From: Burkholderia gladioli
GTDB lineage: Bacteria > Pseudomonadota > Gammaproteobacteria > Burkholderiales > Burkholderiaceae
Direction: 5' to 3'
Length of the DNA: 64,000 bases
Assembly (NCBI RefSeq): GCF_000959725.1
Contig: NZ_CP009323.1
Coordinates: 744,001 to 808,000 of the forward strand
Shown: positions 50,868-59,305 of the stretch, one piece after another
Numbering within the stretch: the first letter of the stretch is position 1
How the letters are laid out: each line of letters begins with the position of its first letter
The notes under the pieces: generated by a model
Databases searched by the model: none
What the model saw: the letters and a program-made list of their open reading frames with translations, nothing else
Told to the model about the DNA's origin: nothing
Made by a program: the position numbers and the translations under genes

Positions 50868-52268
50868 TCAATCGAGCCAGCGCGGCGCGTCGGTGCCCGG
50901 CGGCACCGGCGGGCGCGACAGGCTCGGCGGCGTCTCCGACAGGCGCTCGGCCGGCCTCACGCCCCGCACCAGGCCGAACGGCGAGGCCAACGGCGCGTCC
51001 AGGCAGTCGCTCACCGCGTCGATGCCGAGCTCAGGCAGTTCGCGCCCCCCCTCGATCCGGCCGAAGGACTGCAGCCAGCGCCCGGTCTGCGCCAGCGAGA
51101 CGCGCACACGCCAGCTCCCGCCCTCGCGCGCCCTGCGCCTGAGCGCCACCATCGCGCCGAACGCGGCCAGGTAGCCGGTCGCATGATCGAGCGCCTGGCA
51201 AGGCAGGTGCACCGGCGAATCCTGCCCGGCCGCGCGCTGCTCGTGCCAGGCGATGCCGCTGGCCGACTGCACCAGGCTGTCGAAACCGCGCCGCGTCGCC
51301 CAGGGTCCCTCGTAGCCATAGGCGCAGACCGACACGCTGACGATGCCCGGATGGCGCGCCGCCAGCGCCTCGTCCGAAAACCCGCGCGCGGCCAGCGCGC
51401 CGGGCCGGTACGACTGCAGGAACACGTCGGCGCCGCCCGCCAGCGCGTCGAGCGCGGCGCGGCCCTCGGCTTCGCACAGGTCGAGATGGGCCGAACGCTT
51501 GCCGCGCCCGTTGTCGATCACCAGGGCCGGGATGTTGGGCAGGTGCGGGCCGTTCACCAGCAACACCTCCGCGCCGTGCTGGGCCAGCGTGCGCCCGCCC
51601 ACCGGGCCGGCGATGATGCGCGTCAAGTCGAGCACGCGCGTGCCCGACAAGGGCTGGGTGGCCTCGCCGGCGCCGATCGGGCGCGGCGGCGCATCGCCGA
51701 TCCGCTCGATCTCGAACAGGGGCCGCCGCGCCAGCGCGCGCGCCGCCTCCAGGGCCTGCCATTCCTCCGGAGTTCGAATCAATGCCGCGCAGAGCCCGGC
51801 CTCGGCGAGCGTGGCGTCGAGTTCCGCGCCGTCGCGGCCGAGGATCGCCGCGGCGATCGCTTCCGGCGCGTCCTCGCAGCCCAGCACCGCGACGATGCCC
51901 TGCCGGTGATGCGCGAAATTCGCGTGCAACTGGATCCAGCGGCCATCGCGCGTGCGATAGAAACCGGTGGCGGGGTCTCGCGGCTCGGGCGGCGGCTTGC
52001 CGTCCACGCGCAGGTAGCGCTCGCTGCGGAACGCGGCCAGCGCCGCGCGCTGGGCCACCGACACCTGCTGCGCGCGCCCGGTGCGCGCCCGGAAACATTC
52101 GGCCGCGGCCAGCCCCGCCGCCGCGACGGTGGCGCTCGCGAGCGTGCCGACGCGATGCACCGAGGGCAGGCCCGGGTCCTCGCCATGATCGAATTCGACG
52201 CGCGCCAAGGCGTCGGCCGAGCCGCCCGCCATCTGCCATAGGGTGGCCAGGGCCTGTCGTGCATCCAT
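50868..52268 (-). CDS. CaiB/BaiF-type CoA-transferase with swapped half-domain order
   Basis: A 466-residue family III CoA-transferase. The usual N-terminal half begins only at residue ~206 (PLSGTRVLDLTRIIAGPVGG) and runs through the catalytic Asp361 in CQALDHATGYLAAFG. The first ~200 residues instead look like the family's C-terminal half (TGRAQQVSVAQRAALAAF, then GFYRTRDGRWIQLHANFAHH and a lid-like region). The protein thus reads as a circular permutation, or as a duplicated and trimmed form. It diverges from a citrate synthase-like gene 136 bases away, so the pair may act on one acyl-CoA. Donor and acceptor acids unknown. Confidence 0.82.
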   Translation of the reverse strand: MDARQALATLWQMAGGSADALARVEFDHGEDPGLPSVHRVGTLASATVAAAGLAAAECFRARTGRAQQVSVAQRAALAAFRSERYLRVDGKPPPEPRDPATGFYRTRDGRWIQLHANFAHHRQGIVAVLGCEDAPEAIAAAILGRDGAELDATLAEAGLCAALIRTPEEWQALEAARALARRPLFEIERIGDAPPRPIGAGEATQPLSGTRVLDLTRIIAGPVGGRTLAQHGAEVLLVNGPHLPNIPALVIDNGRGKRSAHLDLCEAEGRAALDALAGGADVFLQSYRPGALAARGFSDEALAARHPGIVSVSVCAYGYEGPWATRRGFDSLVQSASGIAWHEQRAAGQDSPVHLPCQALDHATGYLAAFGAMVALRRRAREGGSWRVRVSLAQTGRWLQSFGRIEGGRELPELGIDAVSDCLDAPLASPFGLVRGVRPAERLSETPPSLSRPPVPPGTDAPRWLD

Positions 52269-52404
52269 GCTGATCTCCTGATCGACAATCGGTGCAGCGA
52301 GTCTAGAATTGCCGGTCGAGGCCGATCAATCTTGATGGCTCGAATCAATACATACAGATTTGTTTGCTTGATCGCGTGCGACTGCGCGAAAGGGAGCCCT
52401 TGCG

Positions 52405-53661
52405 ATGCCCCGCATCAACGCGGCCGAAGCCGCCCGCCTGCTCGGCGTGAGCGTGCCGACCCTGTATGCCTATGTCAGCCGCGGGCTGCTCGCCTCGCAT
52501 GCCGACGGCCGCACCCGCCAGCGCGGCTACGACGCCGACGAGGTGCGCCTGCTGGCGCGCCGCCGCGCCGACGCCAAGCGCGCGGGCGGCGTGGCCGAGC
52601 GTTCGCTCGACTGGGGCGTGCCGGTGCTGGAGTCGAGCATCACCCAGATCGTCGGCGGCCGGCCGCATTATCGCGGCCGCGACGCGATCGGCCTGGCCGC
52701 ATCGGCCTCGCTGGAAACCGTGGCCGCGCTGCTGTGGGATTGCCCGACCGAGCGCCTCGCCACGCAACCGGCACTCGCCGGACCGGAGCTGGCGCGCTGG
52801 CAGGGCTGGCTGCGGGACTGGGCCGACTGCGCGCCGCTGGAGCGCGCGCTGGCGATGCTGCCTGCCTGCGCCGCGCGGCTGCCGCGCCGGTGGGCGCCCG
52901 GCGAGCAGGCGCGGCTGGAGGTGGCGGTGGCGCTGCTGCGCGCCACGCTCGCGGCGCTGGCCGGCGGCCTGCCCTGCGCGCGCCCGGCGCACCTTCAACT
53001 CGCCGAGGCCTGGAAGCTGGACACGCGGCATGCCGAGCTGCTGCGCGCCGCCCTGGTGCTCTGCGCCGATCACGAACTAAACCCCTCGACCTTCGCGGTG
53101 CGCTGCATCGCCTCGACCGGCACCCACCTGTTCGGCGCGATCGCGGGCGGCCTGGCCGCGCTTGCCGGGCCGCGCCACGGCGGCGAGACGGTACGCGCGC
53201 GAGCCCTGCTCGACGAAGCCGCGCGCGCGGCCGACCTGGACCGCTACCTGGCGATCCGGCTCGCGCACGACGAACGCGGCGAGGGCGGCCGCACGCGCCT
53301 GGCCGGCTTCGGTCATCCGCTCTATCCCGACGGCGACCCGCGCGCCGGCGCGCTGCTCGGGATGCTGCGCGAGCATGCCGGGCTCGACGCCACGGCGCGC
53401 GAGGCGCTGCGCAGCGCGCTGGCGGTGCTGGACGGCGTGGCGGCCGCCACCGGCGAGCGGCCGACCGTCGATTTCGCGCTGGCGCTGCTCGAACGCGTGC
53501 TGGCGCTGCCGGAGGGCGCCGCCTTCACGCTGTTCGCCGCCGGGCGCGCGGCGGGCTGGATCGCGCACGCGCTGGAGCAGCAGCGCGAAGGCAAGCTGAT
53601 CCGGCCGCGCGCGCGATATGTCGGCGTCGATCCGCTCGACGTCGACCCGGCCGGCGCGTGA
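52405..53661 (+). CDS. Citrate synthase-family protein with an N-terminal helix-turn-helix domain
   Basis: A 418-residue fusion. Residues 1-55 are a MerR/excisionase-like HTH (INAAEAARLLGVSVPTLYAY with the wing region TRQRGYDADEVRLL). Residues ~70-405 are a citrate synthase fold that keeps the catalytic set: His223 in CADHELNPST, His258 in GPRHGGETVRA, Arg313 in GFGHPLYPDGDPR and Asp356 in PTVDFALALL. GPRHGG has Arg where citrate synthases normally have Leu. GGGAG lies before the ATG. It could be an enzyme that also binds DNA, or one whose HTH now serves another purpose. Citrate, methylcitrate or another condensation is possible. Confidence 0.85.
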   Translation: MPRINAAEAARLLGVSVPTLYAYVSRGLLASHADGRTRQRGYDADEVRLLARRRADAKRAGGVAERSLDWGVPVLESSITQIVGGRPHYRGRDAIGLAASASLETVAALLWDCPTERLATQPALAGPELARWQGWLRDWADCAPLERALAMLPACAARLPRRWAPGEQARLEVAVALLRATLAALAGGLPCARPAHLQLAEAWKLDTRHAELLRAALVLCADHELNPSTFAVRCIASTGTHLFGAIAGGLAALAGPRHGGETVRARALLDEAARAADLDRYLAIRLAHDERGEGGRTRLAGFGHPLYPDGDPRAGALLGMLREHAGLDATAREALRSALAVLDGVAAATGERPTVDFALALLERVLALPEGAAFTLFAAGRAAGWIAHALEQQREGKLIRPRARYVGVDPLDVDPAGA

Positions 53662-53883
53662 TGCCGCTCGCGCCGGCGCCGAACGATGCATTCCCGCGCG
53701 ACGCGGCCTCGATAGACCTGAAGGCACCGGTCCCGCTGCGCCCCGAAGGCGGCGTTTCCGGCGCATAAGGAGCACGAAACATCGTGCCGAGGGCCCGGCG
53801 CCTCGATCATCCGCCCCCGAATCGGCTGCGCATCCGTCACGCTTTTCCTACAATGACGGCTGTCCGCGACTCCGAGCCCCGCC

Positions 53884-55317
53884 ATGTCCCGTCCTCCCGC
53901 CGCCACGCCGAGCGAATCGTCCCTGACCGTGATGCTGTGGGTCGTGGCCACCGGCTTCTTCATGCAAACGCTGGACGCGACCATCGTCAACACGGCCCTG
54001 CCCTCGATGGCGGCGAGCCTCGGCGAATCGCCGCTGCGCATGCAGTCGGTGGTGATCGCCTACTCGCTGACGATGGCGGTGATGATCCCCGTCTCGGGCT
54101 GGCTGGCCGACACCTTCGGCACGCGCCGCGTGTTCTTCAGCGCGATCCTGATCTTCTCGGCCAGCTCGCTGCTGTGCGCCAACGCGCACACGCTGCCGCA
54201 ACTGGTGGCCTTCCGCGTCGCGCAGGGCGTGGGCGGCGCGATGCTGCTGCCGGTCGGCCGGCTCGCGGTGCTGCGCACCTTCCCGGCCGAGCGCTACCTG
54301 CCCGCGCTGTCCTTCGTCGCGATCCCGGGCCTGATCGGCCCGCTGATCGGCCCCACGCTGGGCGGCTGGCTGGTCAAGATCGCCTCCTGGCACTGGATCT
54401 TCCTGATCAACGTGCCGGTCGGCGTGGTCGGTTGCCTGGCCACCTACTACTCGATGCCCGATTCCCGCAATCCCTCGGTGGGCCGCTTCGACCTGCGCGG
54501 CTACCTGCTGCTGACCACCGGCATGATCGCCGTGTCGCTGTCGCTCGACGGGCTCGCCGACCTCGGCATGGACCACGCCGCCGTGCTGGTGCTGATGATC
54601 CTCGGCCTGGCCTCGTTCGTCGCCTACGGCCTGTACGCGGTGCGCGCGCCGAACCCGATCTTCTCGCTCGAGCTGTTCCGGATCCACACCTTCAGCGTGG
54701 GCCTGCTCGGCAACCTGTTCGCGCGCATCGGCAGCGGCGCGATGCCCTACCTGATCCCGCTGCTGCTGCAGGTCAGCCTCGGCTACTCGGCCTTCGAGGC
54801 CGGCCTGATGATGCTGCCGGTGGCCGCCGCCGGGATGTTCTCCAAGCGCGTGATCACCGGGCTCATCACGCGCCACGGCTACCGCAAGGTGCTGCTGGCC
54901 AATACCGTGATGGTCGGGCTGCTGATGGCCAGCATGGCGCTGATGAGCGATCGCCTGCCGCTGTGGCTGCAGGTGCTGCAGCTGGCGATCTTCGGCGGCT
55001 TCAATTCGATGCAGTTCACCGCGATGAACACGCTCACGCTCAAGGACCTCGGCACCGGCGGCGCGAGCAGCGGCAACAGCCTGTTCTCGCTGGTGCAGAT
55101 GCTGTCGATGAGCCTGGGCGTGACGGTAGCCGGCGCGCTGCTGGCCACCTTCACCGGCGTGATGCGCAGCGTCACCCCCACCCACACGCTGCCGGCCTTC
55201 CACGCCACCTTCCTGTGCGTGGGCATCATCACGGCCGGCTCGGCCTGGATCTTCGCCCAGCTCTCGCCGGACGTGCGCGGCGCGGCCAAGAAGACCGATC
55301 CCTCGGAACGCGCCTGA
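53884..55317 (+). CDS. DHA2-family MFS drug exporter (MdtD-like)
   Basis: A 477-residue proton-drug antiporter with the DHA2 TM1 motif MQTLDATIVNTALPSMA, motif A in GWLADTFGTRRVFF and the exporter-specific motif C GLIGPLIGPTLGGWL. Length and hydrophobic pattern fit 13-14 membrane segments. It is a single gene without adjacent membrane-fusion or outer-membrane partners, so it probably moves substrates only across the inner membrane. Substrates unknown. Confidence 0.92.
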   Translation: MSRPPAATPSESSLTVMLWVVATGFFMQTLDATIVNTALPSMAASLGESPLRMQSVVIAYSLTMAVMIPVSGWLADTFGTRRVFFSAILIFSASSLLCANAHTLPQLVAFRVAQGVGGAMLLPVGRLAVLRTFPAERYLPALSFVAIPGLIGPLIGPTLGGWLVKIASWHWIFLINVPVGVVGCLATYYSMPDSRNPSVGRFDLRGYLLLTTGMIAVSLSLDGLADLGMDHAAVLVLMILGLASFVAYGLYAVRAPNPIFSLELFRIHTFSVGLLGNLFARIGSGAMPYLIPLLLQVSLGYSAFEAGLMMLPVAAAGMFSKRVITGLITRHGYRKVLLANTVMVGLLMASMALMSDRLPLWLQVLQLAIFGGFNSMQFTAMNTLTLKDLGTGGASSGNSLFSLVQMLSMSLGVTVAGALLATFTGVMRSVTPTHTLPAFHATFLCVGIITAGSAWIFAQLSPDVRGAAKKTDPSERA

Positions 55318-55512
55318 GCGGCGCGAACGGGGCCGCGCGGGTGCGCGGCGCGCCCCGCGATGCACCGCCGCGGTGCAATCCAGGCCCGCGCCGGACCGGC
55401 CGCCCCCCTCGTCCTCGCCCCGAACCCGCCGAGACGGGCGGCGCCTGCCGCGCATGCTTCTTGCTCCTTCATGTGCGCTAGGTAAACTGTCACCCTCTCC
55501 CCGGCCGCCACC

Positions 55513-56769
55513 ATGATGACCATGATCGACATCGATCCTCCCGGCTTCCAGCCGCCGCGCCCCGTCGCGGGCGACGACGGCAACCGGCGCACCGTGCTGT
55601 ACGGCGACTACACCGTGTTCAGCGTGTTCCAGCCGGTGTTCTCGGTCTCGCACCGCCGCGCGATCGGCTATCACGCCTCGCTGCGCGCGCATGGCGGCGA
55701 CGGCGCCCAGGTGCCCTCGCACGAGGTGTTCACACAGGCGGCGCGGCGCGGCGACCTGCTGGAGCTGGGGCGGCTGGCGGAATCGCTGCACCTGGGCAAC
55801 TTCCACGCCTTCGACAGCCAGGAGGAATGGCTCTTCCTGAGCCTGCACCCGGCCGCGCTGATGGACACCATCTACGGCGACGCCCTGCTGGCCAACCTCA
55901 AGGCGCTCGGCCTGCCGCCGCAGCGCGTGGTGCTCGAGGTGCCCGAGCAGGCCGGGGGCGACACGCCGCGCTTCGGCGCGATCGTCGACGGGCTGCGCAA
56001 GGCCGGCTTCCTGATCGCGCTGGGCGGCTTCGGCGCCAAGCATTCGAACATCGACCGCGTCTGGCACCTGCATCCCGACATCGTCACGCTCGATCGCGGC
56101 ATCCTGGCCCAGGCCAGCGAGCACTCGCATCTGGAGCGCGTGCTGCCGGGGCTGGTCTCGCTGCTGCACGAATCGGGGCAACTGGTGCTGATGGGCGGCC
56201 TGTCGACCGAACGCGAGGCGCTGATCGCGCTCGAATGCAATGTCGATTTCGTGCAGGGCACCTACTTCTCGGGGCCCAGCGTCGAGCCGGTGCAGCCGCA
56301 GGCCGCCGCCGGCTGCATGGATACGCTGTCGGCCGCGCTGCGGCTGCGCGTGGCGGAACGCGAGCGCAACCAGCAGGCGCGTCTCGCGCCCTACCTGAGC
56401 GCGCTCGAACAGGCCAGCACCCAGCTCGGCGCCGGCCAGGACGTGGAGACGGCCACCGCCGCGCTGCTGGCCCTGCCCGACGCGGCACGCTGCTTCCTGC
56501 TGGACGCCTCGGGCCACCAGATCGGCGACAACGTGCTGCCGCGCATCCGCAGCTCGCAGCGCGCCAAGCGCTTCCGCCCGCTGCTGCATTCCGAAGGCGC
56601 GAGCTGGGAGCGACGCCCCTACTTCATCGACGCGATGCGCGCGCCCGGCCGCGTGCGCGTGACGCCGCCCTACCTGTCGATCAACGAGGCGCACCTGTGC
56701 GTGACCGCCTCGGTGGCCGCGCCCGGCGCGGACGGCATGCAGGTGCTGTGCGTCGACATCAACTGGTGA
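55513..56769 (+). CDS. Degenerate EAL-domain protein with C-terminal sensory-like domain
   Basis: A 418-residue cytoplasmic protein. Residues ~30-260 follow the EAL fold but have lost catalytic residues. The EAL motif is YHASL (53-57), the metal-binding DDFG is GGFG (171-174), the usual KxD is TLD (192-194), and the Asn of the (N)xS strand is Ser in LFLSLHP. It is therefore very unlikely to cleave cyclic-di-GMP. Residues ~290-418 (FLLDASGHQIGDNVLPRI to QVLCVDINW) resemble the PAS/Cache-like C-terminal domain of YkuI-type proteins. It probably acts as an effector or binding protein. It has its own upstream region and no GGDEF partner nearby. Confidence 0.82.
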   Translation: MMTMIDIDPPGFQPPRPVAGDDGNRRTVLYGDYTVFSVFQPVFSVSHRRAIGYHASLRAHGGDGAQVPSHEVFTQAARRGDLLELGRLAESLHLGNFHAFDSQEEWLFLSLHPAALMDTIYGDALLANLKALGLPPQRVVLEVPEQAGGDTPRFGAIVDGLRKAGFLIALGGFGAKHSNIDRVWHLHPDIVTLDRGILAQASEHSHLERVLPGLVSLLHESGQLVLMGGLSTEREALIALECNVDFVQGTYFSGPSVEPVQPQAAAGCMDTLSAALRLRVAERERNQQARLAPYLSALEQASTQLGAGQDVETATAALLALPDAARCFLLDASGHQIGDNVLPRIRSSQRAKRFRPLLHSEGASWERRPYFIDAMRAPGRVRVTPPYLSINEAHLCVTASVAAPGADGMQVLCVDINW

Positions 56770-56811
56770 TCTGATCGGGAAGAGGCCGGCGGGCATCTTG
56801 CTCAAGCAGGC

Positions 56812-57855
56812 TCAGGCCGGCTCGGGCGGCGTGGGCGCCTCGCCGGCGGCATCGAGCAGGGTGTGCAGCAGCACCTCGGCGCGCCAGCGCTTGCGGGCGC
56901 GATCGCGCCCGGCCAACAGCACCAGCTCGCGCAGCCGCGCATTGACCGGTGCGGCCATGCCGATCTCGGCGGCGAGCCGGACGATCTCGCCGTTGAGCCA
57001 GTCGATCTCGGTCGAGCGGCCCGCGGACAGATCGTCGGCCATCGAGGAGCGCGCCAGCGGATCGATCTCGAGCATCGAGTTCGCCAGGCGCGAGAACAGC
57101 GCATCGGGCAGCGACAGCAGCCCCGGCATCCAGCCCGGCGGCAGCAGGGTCAGCCAGGCCGGCCGCAGGCCCGCGCGGCGCAGCACGCGCAAGGCCTCGC
57201 GCTGGGCCAGCGCCAGGCAGCGCCGATAGTCGCGCTGCGCGAGCTGCTCGCGCAGCGGCAGCGCCGAGAGCGCATTCACCGCATTGTTGAGATTGAGCAG
57301 CAGCTTGGCCCACTGCACGGCCAGGATGTCCTCGCTGTGCCGCAGCGGCAGCACCGCGCGATCGAACACCTCGTCGATCCTCGCCAGATGCGGCGAGGCC
57401 TCCACCACCAGTTGCCCGCCCGAGCCCTGGTGGAACAGGCCGTCGCCGCGCGCGATCACGTTGAAGGGCACCATGCCGGCCAGCACCGTGCGCGCCGGCA
57501 GCGCGATGCGCAGCGCATCGGCCTGGCGCACGCCGTTCTGGAAACTGATCACCACCGTGCCGGGGCGCAGCACCGGCTCGAGCGCGGCGGCCGCCGCCGG
57601 CGTGGCGGTGCACTTGACGCTGACCAGCACCACCTCGGCATCGGCCAGCGAGCGCGGATCGGTGTCGAAGGCGATGCGCTCGGGCGCGACCTGCGCCTCG
57701 CGGCCCAGGTAGTCGTTCAGCGTGAGGCCGTGTTCGCGCAGCATCTCGCCGGTCGCGGCGCGCCCCACGAAGCGCACGTCGCCGCCGGCGACGGCGAGCC
57801 GGCCGCCGATGTAGCAGCCGATCGCCCCCGCGCCGAACACGGCGATCCTGGTCAC
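56812..57855 (-). CDS. Ketopantoate reductase-family protein (PanE-like)
   Basis: A 347-residue NADPH-dependent reductase. It has the dinucleotide fold TRIAVFGAGAIGCYIGGRLA, the conserved lysine strand VLVSVKCTATPAAAAA and the catalytic lysine/asparagine region QWAKLLLNLNNAVNALSALP. A GTG start is chosen, five bases after the end of the upstream Mpo1-like gene. It is about 40 residues longer than typical PanE. A true 2-dehydropantoate reductase role is possible, but many PanE-fold paralogues reduce other 2-keto acids; no pantothenate genes are adjacent. Confidence 0.82.
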   Translation of the reverse strand: MTRIAVFGAGAIGCYIGGRLAVAGGDVRFVGRAATGEMLREHGLTLNDYLGREAQVAPERIAFDTDPRSLADAEVVLVSVKCTATPAAAAALEPVLRPGTVVISFQNGVRQADALRIALPARTVLAGMVPFNVIARGDGLFHQGSGGQLVVEASPHLARIDEVFDRAVLPLRHSEDILAVQWAKLLLNLNNAVNALSALPLREQLAQRDYRRCLALAQREALRVLRRAGLRPAWLTLLPPGWMPGLLSLPDALFSRLANSMLEIDPLARSSMADDLSAGRSTEIDWLNGEIVRLAAEIGMAAPVNARLRELVLLAGRDRARKRWRAEVLLHTLLDAAGEAPTPPEPA

Positions 57856-57860
57856 CCGGC

Positions 57861-58388
57861 TCAGGCGCTCGCGCCGCGCGGCCCGTGACGCTGCGGGCCC
57901 GAGCGTCGTTCGATCTCGTCGCGCAGCGCGCGGCGCAGGCCCATCGCGAACGCCACCTCGGCCACCACGAACAGCGGCCCGATCGCCAGGCCGATCACGT
58001 CGTCGACGAAGGCAGGCTTGCGGCCCTCGAAGGCGTGGCCGACGAACTGGATCACCCAGCCGAGCAGGAACAGGCCGATCCCGGAACCGAGCCAGAGCGC
58101 GGTGCTCCCACCGGCCAGCGCGCGCGCCAACCACAGCGTGAGCGCCAGCAGCACGCTCATGGCCAGGCCGAAGCGCAGGTCGAGCCGCAGGTAGTAGATA
58201 GCGATGGCCACCGTCACCAGCAGCGCCGGGGTCAGCGCGATGCCGGCCGGCGTGCCCGCCACCGGCCGCGACAGCAGCACGGCCACGGCGAGCACGATCA
58301 TCGGGATGCCGAACAGGTGTGTGAGGATATTGCGCGTATCGCGGTGATACGCGGCGTAGTTGGCGAGTTGATCGGTCAGTGTCTTCAT
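57861..58388 (-). CDS. Mpo1/DUF962-like membrane protein
   Basis: A 175-residue protein with four or so hydrophobic segments. The family signature is at the N-terminus (YHRDTRNILTHLFGIPMIV, with conserved His and Asn) and in WVIQFVGHAFEGRKPAF. Yeast Mpo1 is an Fe(II)-dependent dioxygenase in 2-hydroxy fatty-acid alpha-oxidation; bacterial members are uncharacterised. The start MKTLTDQLAN follows a strong AAGGAGG. It is in a unit with the PanE-like gene and diverges closely from the Crp/Fnr regulator, a possible controller. Confidence 0.85.
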   Translation of the reverse strand: MKTLTDQLANYAAYHRDTRNILTHLFGIPMIVLAVAVLLSRPVAGTPAGIALTPALLVTVAIAIYYLRLDLRFGLAMSVLLALTLWLARALAGGSTALWLGSGIGLFLLGWVIQFVGHAFEGRKPAFVDDVIGLAIGPLFVVAEVAFAMGLRRALRDEIERRSGPQRHGPRGASA

Positions 58389-58461
58389 CGTGTCTGCCTC
58401 CTTGACGAGCGCTATCATGCGTCTTGCCCAGCGCCTACGCTGTCAGCTACCCGACATCCCC

Positions 58462-59169
58462 ATGCCCGCGCCGCCCGCCGACCTGCTCCCCCGACTCGAC
58501 GCGAACCCCTGGTTCCGCGCACTGCCCGACGCGCTGCGCGCGAGCCTGCTCGATCTCGCCACGCCGCGCGAACTCGCCGCCGGCGAGACCCTGTTCCGGC
58601 GCGGCGACCCGCCCTGCGGCCTGTATGCCGTGCTGTCCGGCGCGCTGAGCATCGGCGCGGTCGATCCGGACGGACGCGAGGCCCTGCTGACCGTTCTCGA
58701 GCCGACCACCTGGTTCGGCGAGATATCTTTGTTCGACGGCCAGCCCTGCACACACGATGCGATTGCCGTGGAGAACACACGACTTTTGCATCTCGCGCAA
58801 GCTGCACTGCAACACGTGCTCGAGGCCGAACCGCGTTACTGGCGACACTTCGGGCTCCTGATGGCGCAGAAGCTGCGGCTGTCGTTCCTGACCGTGGAGG
58901 CGATCAGCGTGATGCCGGCCGCGCAGCGGCTGGCCGCGCGCCTGCTGATGATCGCCGAGGGTTATGGCGGGATCAGCACCGGCCACACGCGAATCCGGCT
59001 CTCGCAGGAGAAGCTCGCCGCGCTCGCCTCGCTCACGCGCCAGACCACCAACCAGCTGCTCAGGGAGCTGGCCGCGCGCGGCATCGTGCGGGTGCAGGTC
59101 GGCGAGATCGAGATCCTCGATCGCGACGCGCTGCGCGCCGCCAGCGGCGAGATCGGCCGCGCGCTCTGA
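58462..59169 (+). CDS. Crp/Fnr family transcriptional regulator
   Basis: A 235-residue regulator with an N-terminal cyclic-nucleotide-binding-like barrel (ETLFRRGDPPCGLYAVLSGA, WFGEISLFDGQPCTHDAIA). The C-terminal HTH carries LASLTRQTTNQLLRELAARG. It lacks the N-terminal cysteine cluster of FNR, and the phosphate-binding cassette ends CTHDA rather than the cAMP-type RSA, so the ligand is unclear. The start [12 protein letters not shown] is uncertain: in-frame ATGs 45 and 72 bases upstream exist, but the farther one abuts the divergent Mpo1-like start. No good ribosome site is seen. Confidence 0.85.
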   Translation: MPAPPADLLPRLDANPWFRALPDALRASLLDLATPRELAAGETLFRRGDPPCGLYAVLSGALSIGAVDPDGREALLTVLEPTTWFGEISLFDGQPCTHDAIAVENTRLLHLAQAALQHVLEAEPRYWRHFGLLMAQKLRLSFLTVEAISVMPAAQRLAARLLMIAEGYGGISTGHTRIRLSQEKLAALASLTRQTTNQLLRELAARGIVRVQVGEIEILDRDALRAASGEIGRAL

Positions 59170-59305
59170 GCGCGGGCCGGCGGGCCGGGCGCGCCTCGCG
59201 ATCCCGAGGCGCGGAACTTGTTAGCATGGCCGCTTCGCAACACCAAGCGACGCGCCGCGCGCGCCGCGTATCTTGTCATCCACTCTTCCAGCGAGGCCTC
59301 GAACG

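Noticed and set aside
53848..56805. A 985-codon frame antisense to the DHA2 exporter and EAL genes
   Set aside because: It spans two unrelated real genes and their intergenic region and is low-complexity His/Gln/Arg.
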